A program made the position numbers and the translations under genes. Below are positions 58,170 through 64,000 of a stretch of DNA of 64,000 nucleotides, in pieces (position 1 is the first letter of the stretch; every line of letters starts with the position of its first letter). The notes under the pieces were generated by a model. It saw nothing but the letters and a program-made list of their open reading frames with translations, did not search any database and was not told the DNA's origin. Location: positions 327,626,929 through 327,690,928 of the forward strand of contig CM022301.1 of assembly GCA_011799875.1 (NCBI GenBank). Reading direction: 5' to 3'. The stretch comes from Thinopyrum elongatum. Taxonomy: Eukaryota > Streptophyta > Magnoliopsida > Poales > Poaceae.

Positions 58170-59827
58170 TGCCCTTCAGGTTAAAGAGCGCTGGGTCCAC
58201 CTTTGCAAGATCCGTGCAGATTGGCTTCGAGCCCCAGTTGCACATAAATATTGAAGCTTACATGGATGACATTGTGGTCAAGACCAAGGACAGATCAACT
58301 CTCATTCAAGATTTGGAGGAGACCTTTGCGAATCTGCGCAAGATTAACCTGAAGCTTAACCCGGAGAAGTGCGTGTTTGGCGTTCCCTCCGGCAAGCTAC
58401 TTGGCTTCTTTGTGTCTCATCGAGGGATAGGGGCCAACCCCGACAAGATCAGAGCGATTAAGCAGATTCAAGCACCCAGGACAGTCAAGGACGTAAGGCG
58501 TTTAACTGGATGTGTTGCCGCATTGAGCAGGTTCATCTCCAAGTCCGCCGAACGCGCCCTACCGTTCTTCAAAACCTTGAAGCAGGCATGGCCCATGAAG
58601 TGGACCCCAGAGGCAGAGGCAGCGCTGCAAGACTTGAAGACCTACCTTTCCTCTGTTCCCACTCTGGTTGCTTCTAAACTGCGAGAACCATTGCTGCCAT
58701 ATCTAGCGGCAACCAATCAAGTGGTTAGTGCAGCCCTGGTGGCACAGCAGGAAGCAGAAGGAGGAGCAGTGGCAGCCACTGCCCTTCCCGGGGAAGGAAG
58801 TGAACCAGTCGCGGCAGGATTGAGCACAGATCAAGAGGAAGAAGAGCAGGGCAAGGAAGGCAACTCCAAGACTGTGGCGAGGAAGAAGGTGGTGCAGCGG
58901 CCAATTTACTTTGTCAGCTCCCTACTGCAGGGGGCTAGATCAAGGTATTCTAGCGTGCAAAAGTTGATCTTTGGCCTCATCATGGCCTCAAGGAAACTGC
59001 GCCACTACTTGCAAGCCCACGAGATCACGGTTGTCACCCATTTTCCCCTGCAACTCATATTGAGGAACCCTGAAGCCACCGGCAGGATAGTTGAATGGGT
59101 GCTGGAATTATCAAGCTTTGGATTGAAGTATGAAAGCACCTCGACTATCCAGAGCAGAGCGTTGGCGGAGTTTATTGCAGAGTGGACACCTATCCCTGAC
59201 GAGGAAGCACTGGAAACAGTCATCCCCGGCAAGGAAACACCCTAAGAATGGGTCATGTACTTTGATGGTGCCTTCTCCCTACAAGGTGCGGGGGCTGGCG
59301 TGCTCCTCGTCGCACCTACTGGGGAACACCTCAAGTACGTGGTCCAAATGCATTTCCCCCGGGAGGAGGCTACCAACAATACAGCTGAGTACGAAGGACT
59401 CCTTGCCGGGCTCAGGATTGCAACAAAGTTGGGAATCAAGAAGTTGGTAATTCGAGGAGACTCGCAGCTCGTGGTGAGGCAAGTGAACAAGGATTACCAA
59501 AGTCCATTGATGGAGGCTTACGTGGAGGAAGTGAGAAAGCTGGAGGGGCACTTTGACGGATTGCAAACAGAGCACGTGCCGCGTGCGAAAAACAACATTG
59601 CTGATTATCTGTCGAAGTGCGCTGCGCAAAAGCTTCCTGTGGAACCAGGAACTTTTGTTCTTCACCTGACTCAACCCTTAGTATCCCCAAGAGCAATGGC
59701 CAGAAAGAGGAGGAAACTGGACTCCGGCAAGCCTATCCCGGCAGAGCTTCCTGAAGCCCCGGCAGAGAGGTTGGCGAGGACAACTCCACTTCGCCTGGTG
59801 AGCAGCACCCTCCCGCCAAGCGATTAG
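58170..59827 (+). pseudogene. Element 1 RT and dual RNase H (broken)
   Basis: RT resumes as M-P-F-R-L-K-S and contains the intact catalytic motif YMDDIVVKT (near 58259-58285). The connection and Ty3-type RNase H remnant follow (RPIYFVSSLLQGARSRYSSV near 58898-58957). After TAA at 59243 comes a second, archaeal-type RNase H: YFDGAFS (near 59258), TAEYEGLLAGL (near 59380) and IRGDSQLVV (near 59450) supply the usual D-E-D residues. Having both domains is a Tat-lineage trait. The frame ends at TAG 59825, where a frameshift occurs. Confidence 0.88.
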
Positions 59828-60038
59828 CCCTTGCGGTTGAGGCATGCGCTCCCACGAATGAGGAGGTGTCGCTAATCCTTGTTGTCGAGCCCAGGCTCCA
59901 ACTTGGGCACAACACATAGTCCGGTACCTCCAAACAGGAGAACTTCCCGAAGAGCAAGAAGAAGCTGAAAGAGTAGCCCGGAGGGCCAGTATGTATTAGT
60001 TTGTCAACAGCACACTATATAGAAGAAGGCCCAACGGT
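59828..60038 (+). pseudogene. Frameshifted linker between RNase H and integrase of element 1
   Basis: Readable protein changes frame twice. LALAVEACAPTNEEVSLILV occurs in one frame and TWAQHIVRYLQTGELPEEQE (from about 59900) in the next, ending with TAG where SMY-Q is expected near 59996. This is typical linker sequence of Tat polyproteins. Confidence 0.65.
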
Positions 60039-61217
60039 GTGAAATTGAAGTGCATTTGCCGGGAAGAAGGAAAGGAACTGTTGGCAGAGATACACAAAGG
60101 CATGTGCGGCTCCCATATTGGATCAAGGGCCCTGGTCGGAAAGGCTTTCCGGCAAGGTTTCTACTGGCCCACGGCCCTCCAAGATGCAATCGAGCTAGTC
60201 ACCAGATGTGAAGCCTGCCAGTTCCACTCCAAGAATATCCATCAACCTGCTCAAGCTCTCCAGACGATCCCTTTGTCATGGCCCTTTTTGGTCTGGGGGC
60301 TCGACATCTTGGGCCCCTTCCCCCGTGCTACCGAGGGTTGTGAGTTCTTGTACGTCGCCATCGACAAGTTCACAAAGTGACCGGAAGTGGAGCCCGCGAG
60401 GAAGGTGACCGCGCAGTCAACTATCAAGTTCTTGAAAGGATTGGTGTGCCGTTTCGGAGTACCCGCCAGAGTCATCACTAACAATGGCACCCAATTCGCA
60501 AGTCGCGCCTTCATGCCATACGTTCAAGCCCTCGGAAGCAAGATCTCATTCGCCTCTGTTACCCATCCCAGGAGCAACGGGCAAGCTGAGAGGGCAAACG
60601 CTGAAGTGCTACGAGGACTCATGACAAGAACATTTGACAACCTGCAGAAGTGTGGCGGGCGATGGATTGATGAGCTGCCAGTGGTTCTTTGGTCCCTCTG
60701 TACGACACCAAATCGAGCTACCAGCCAGACTCCCTTCTCCCTAGTCTATGGGGCAGAAGCAGTTATCCCCACGGAAATCATATACGGGTTACCTCGAGTG
60801 CCTGCCTACGATGAAGTAGCGCAAGAACGGCACCGGCGTGATGACGTTGTGCTACTTGAGGAGAACCGTCTCCGGACTGCTGTACTTGCTGCACAATACC
60901 AGCAAGCCTTGCGTCGCTATCATAGCCGCAGGGTTCATGCCCGGAGCCTTGAGGAAGGCGACCTTGTCCTTAGGCATGTTCAGTCTGCCAAGGGTGCATA
61001 CAAGTTGACGCCAAAGTGGGAAGAGTCACCAGACCGGGCGCAGTCCATCTGGAGACCGGAGATGGCATTCGATTGCAAAACTCATGGAACATTGAGCATC
61101 TCCGTAAGTTCTACCCATAAGGCGCGGCTATCGGGCCCTGCCCGGCAGCCATCCTTTTGTACAAGCATTGCCGATGTTGCATGTAACCCTTTGTACAAAG
61201 CCAGGCGCAGACCCTGA
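60039..61217 (+). pseudogene. Element 1 integrase (broken, catalytic Asp changed)
   Basis: An HHCC-type zinc region is seen (GMCGSHIGSRALVGKAFRQG, then CEACQFH, 60096-60230). The core follows: the first catalytic Asp in WGLDILGPFP (60295-60325), an in-frame TGA at 60378 where FTKWPE is expected, the second site as VITNNGTQF (60471-60494) with Asn in place of Asp, and the Glu in GQAERANAE (60580-60606). A GPY-like C-terminal part (HARSLEEGDLVLRHVQSAKG) follows, then divergent sequence to TGA 61217. The D-to-N change alone should abolish integration by this copy. Confidence 0.85.
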
Positions 61218-62391
61218 GCAACAGATAAATAAACGAAGTGCTGGGGGCCCCTAAAACTTGCATGCATGCATAAGCATAACATGAGCATAGCGTGATCATG
61301 TAGATCAGGGCACATGTAGCATTATTTTCCTCTGCACTAAGCTGCAGGGTTCTTGCCGTGGACCTGGTCCTGAAGAGAAGAAATGAAGACAAGCCTACAT
61401 ATCAGTCCCCGACAAGCCAAGCAGATAAGTTATTTCTTATCCATACATGTTCTGTAAGGTGAAAACTTGTGCATATGAAAACCTCGTCACCTTCGAAGCA
61501 TGGGTGCTCCCGTCCTGCGTCCCGAACGTTGCTTCGGTCAGGGTGGTTGTAGTGGCCTTTGACGGAGGGGGTTCGATGAGGAGCTAGTCCCTTTCCATGG
61601 TTTTGTGCTTGGCAGGCCAAGCCCCGTGGCAACAAATGAAAGGCACCAGCAAGATAGCTTGCCGGAGAAAACTTGTTTACTTAAACGTATAGAGGCATCT
61701 CGCCTCTGCATGGACATGACACATGTACAAGTACTCAGCAAGGCTTGTCTTTTTCATCAATATGCGATAAGCAAGTACAAATCTTACATGACACAAACAT
61801 GGATAAAGCAGATTACATATTTTAGACTAAAGTTTGGCAAATGCCTACATATTTTAGACTAAAAAAAGATAAGTGCCCCGTAATCCCTTTCTTGTCCCTC
61901 TCCTCCTAGGAACTACCACGGGAGGCAAAGAGGGCAAAAGGGGTGCCTGGGCAGAAGCCCAGCCTGACCCCATCAGGCCCCATGACAAGGAGCCTGACAA
62001 GATCGAGAGGGTGCGGGCGAAGGTGATGGTGAAGAGAGTGGCGGAGACGACCCCCTGGCCACCGTCACCAGGGCCAGTAGGACGCGGTAGGGCGAACGAA
62101 GCTGTAGCCCACGAGGAAGCCTGCCGGGGCCCAGCTGGAGGGCCGCTGGAGGAGCCAGAGACACCATCCACACCTCCACATCCAACTCCCCGGCAAATCG
62201 CCTTGCCGGAGAGGAGATACAGGTGCAGATGATGGCGCTGCCGCCTGACAGTGACGGTGCGGCTGGTGTTCAGCCGGAATCGGAGCCGGAGTCCTCTCCG
62301 TCGACGTCGTCGTCATCGCCGTCACTGTCCTCCTCATCGCTGTCGCTCGAGGAGGAGCTTTCGTCGTCGGTCGAGCTCTCCGCGCAGCACC
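61218..62391. other. Element 1 3' region between pol and the missing 3' LTR
   Basis: No domain is seen on the + strand. It includes a GCATGCATGCATAAGCATAACA stretch near 61259, a direct repeat of ACATATTTTAGACTAAA (61816 and 61849), and a CG-rich part from 61900. On the minus strand this GC-rich part is open and partly acidic (see 62389-62270). The CACTA transposon interrupts the region at 62392. Confidence 0.55.
62270..62389 (-). pseudogene. Antisense acidic Ser/Asp-rich reading frame (partial)
   Basis: On the minus strand, from the CACTA boundary to a TGA at 62272-62270, the frame is open and strongly acidic, with a core SSSSSDSDEEDSDGDDDD. A second minus-strand frame (62171-61854, 105 codons) follows. 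Antisense ORFs between integrase and the 3' LTR are known in some Tat-lineage elements. The start would lie beyond the transposon, so it is truncated. Function unknown. Confidence 0.35.
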
Positions 62392-63057
62392 CACTACAAA
62401 AAAAAGACACATCCGTGACATTTTGGGCCAAACGAATTTTTTTTCTGTCATGCTTATGACACTTCTATGACGATAATTGTGACAAAAGCAAGTATCATCA
62501 TAGATGTGTTGGGCTCCTACTTCTATGACAAAAAATCATGAAAGAAAATGGGCTTTTCGTCCTAGGCGGGCCGGGGACGCACCTGCATGACATTCTTTGG
62601 GTCGTCCATGATGGAAAAAATCATGGTAGAAGCGAGGGTGAGGAAAATTTCGGGGAGTTCCCGGTTACGGTGGGTGGTCGGGGCTGAGCGATGCACGGAG
62701 GGATTGCGCGTTTCTCTCGTACACGTACACACGTGTGTGCAAGGCGTTGGGCTCTAACTGAACTCGAGCGAGGCATTTGCTTACTGAACCCGAGCGATTG
62801 CACTAGCTACGTTACTGAACCCGAGCGATCGATCCCTGGCTGTTAACTGAACCCGAGCGATTCCTTCGCTACTGCTGCTAACTGAAGCCGATCGAAGCTG
62901 CCTCTTGATGAACAGTCCCCGGTGGGTGTTGGATGAACAGTTCCCGGTGGGGATTGGATGAACAGGATCCCGTGGTAGTAGAGGCCGTTGTCGCTGGATG
63001 AACAGGACCCCGATCGAGGAGGTGGGGGTGGATGAACAGTAGCCGGTGGAGGGACCC

Positions 63058-63185
63058 CGTGGAGGGCTGGTTGAACAGGACCCCATGGAGGGCTGGTTGA
63101 ACAGGACCCCGTGGAGGGCTGGTTGAACAGGAGCCGGTGGAGGCTGGTTGAACAGGACCCCGTGGAGGGCTAGTTGAACAGTAGC
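63058..63185. repeat. CACTA subterminal tandem repeat
   Basis: Five near-identical ~28-bp units of the GTTGAACAGGACCCCGTGGAGG type are arranged head to tail. Subterminal repeats bind transposase in CACTA elements generally. Confidence 0.75.
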
Positions 63186-63324
63186 CAGTGGAGGCAGGAT
63201 GAACAGGACCCCATGAATGAACAGTAGCTGGTGGAGGCAGGAGGAAGTCGATGGTGGATGAACAATACCAGGTGGATGCTGGAGGAAGTCGACGATGGAT
63301 GAACAGTAGCCCGTGGAGTCCCGT

Positions 63325-63500
63325 TTTGCGGTACGCCACACCCCTCCCGATGAATAGGACCCCGTTTCGACCGTAGGCGCTCCAACACAAGTCCGTTTCC
63401 TCCATTTTGCGGTACGCCACACCCCTCCCGATTAACAGCACCCCGTTTCGACCGTAGGAGCTTGAACACAAGTCCGTTTCCTCCGTTTTGCGGTATGCTA
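63325..63500. repeat. ~92-bp direct duplication in the CACTA subterminal zone
   Basis: The block TTTTGCGGTACGCCACACCC...CCCGTTTCGACCGTAGG...CACAAGTCCGTTTCCTCC occurs twice (from about 63333 and 63413), with a third partial start near 63487. Confidence 0.75.
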
Positions 63501-64000
63501 GACCCCATTTCGGCTGTTCCCTCCAAGCCAGTTGGCTCCCGATGAACACGACACATTCCGAACCAATCTGTTGCCTCCTGACGAACACGGCGCTGTTTCT
63601 CCGTTCCGACCCAGTCGGTTGGCTGCCGATGAACAGGACATCGTCGTTGTACACGTTCGAGACCCTACCCGTATGTACGTACGTAGCCATATTTACTTTC
63701 TTGCAGCGTGGCTGTACATACGTGTACACGATATAGACAGGATAGCCTGAACAGCTACCGCTCTTTACTGGACCACGGTTCATCGTGGCAGAAAGACCGA
63801 TGGACCAGTATGTACGTACACGTTTGCGACCAGAATGACAATGCTACGTACGCTTCGACCGGGTGGGTCCCGGCTGTCAGGGAGGATAAGGAGGCACTAC
63901 CTTGCATGCGAAGATATTGATGGTGGGTCCGAGCTGACAGGGGGAGGATTCTTTTTTTTGCCCGTAATAAGGAGGCACTTCCTTGCGTGCGAAGATGTAG

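Larger units (their letters stand above)
3340..64000 (+). mobile_element. Element 1: Tat-lineage Ty3/gypsy retrotransposon, Fatima-like, 3' truncated by window
   Basis: This is the base layer of the nest. It has a 5' LTR (3340-4258), a primer site, gag (4346-5932), the rest of gag with protease and the start of RT (44957-46826), and RT to integrase (58170-61217), all in one orientation. The 3' region is cut by a CACTA transposon and the 3' LTR lies outside the window. The gap in gag is element 2 and the gap in RT is element 3. Two RNase H domains after RT place it in the Tat lineage. The Fatima assignment rests on recall of the GGCGCGCCAGGTAGGGG primer region and polyprotein style. It cannot be autonomous: many stops, two frameshifts near 59825-59900 and a changed integrase catalytic residue. 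Confidence 0.8.
62392..64000. mobile_element. CACTA (DTC) transposon end, Jorge-like
   Basis: It begins CACTACAAAAAAAAGACACA, the terminal inverted repeat form of CACTA elements, and I recall very similar starts for wheat Jorge. A subterminal repeat zone follows: five CTGAACCCGAGCGA-type words (62757-62890), then many GGATGAACAG/GGTTGAACAGGACCCC units (62905-63310), and a ~92-bp duplication (63325-63500). No transposase is in the window. The other end, and so the 3-bp target duplication, lies beyond 64000. Long minus-strand frames across the repeats reflect their periodicity. Confidence 0.75.

Noticed and set aside
62781..63783. Minus-strand frames of 213 and 301 codons in the CACTA end
   Set aside because: They are made of reiterated short blocks that follow the subterminal repeats and show no domain; the openness is a by-product of repeat periodicity.

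Overview
The window looks like intergenic DNA from a Triticeae grass (wheat, Aegilops or barley type). I infer this from the repeats: an Angela/BARE-type copia element, Sabrina-type Athila-lineage gypsy LTRs, a Fatima-like Tat-lineage gypsy element and a Jorge-like CACTA transposon. Family names come from remembered hallmarks, not from a database search. Only one host gene is supported: an F-box/DUF295-type gene at 223-2130, followed by short tandem duplications and a MITE-like remnant up to 3339.

From 3340 to the right edge the window is one nested transposon stack. Element 1 (Tat-lineage gypsy, 5' LTR 3340-4258, 3' LTR beyond the window) is the base layer. Its gag is split at 5932 and its reverse transcriptase at 46826 by two copies of one long-LTR, non-coding (LARD-like) family. 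These are element 2 (5933-44951, target duplication GAGAA) and element 3 (46827-58164, target duplication ACGAA). Element 1's coding sequence resumes in frame at both breaks. It carries gag, protease, RT, two RNase H domains and integrase, all disabled by stops, frameshifts and a lost integrase Asp. A CACTA transposon interrupts element 1's 3' region at 62392.

Element 2's 5' LTR is itself invaded. Sabrina A (7535-36220, target duplication TACAG/TCCAG) sits just downstream of that LTR's TATA box. Sabrina A's 5' LTR carries a 4.2-kb solo LTR of another long-LTR family (7779-11980). A second Sabrina (B, 17729-34630) sits at the junction between Sabrina A's internal domain and its 3' LTR. Sabrina B's 3' LTR contains an Angela element (24808-33330, target duplication CGCCC). 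Every LTR element lies on the + strand. The inferred order is element 1, then elements 2 and 3, then Sabrina A, then Sabrina B and the solo LTR's parent, then Angela (LTRs about 2% different by eye).

The observations I think most merit follow-up are these: (i) short ATG-started acidic or charged mini-ORFs at the same place near the 3' end of two different long-LTR families; (ii) a six-unit ~50-bp tandem repeat in the non-coding domain of elements 2 and 3; (iii) an unplaced 452-codon ORF in Sabrina A where Sabrina B has gag-protease; (iv) a Sabrina-Sabrina junction explained by collapse of an 11-bp duplication; (v) an antisense acidic reading frame in element 1; and (vi) a pattern in which nearly all element 1 stops fit C-to-T or G-to-A decay. 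I found no prokaryotic-type system, CRISPR array, rRNA or tRNA gene.
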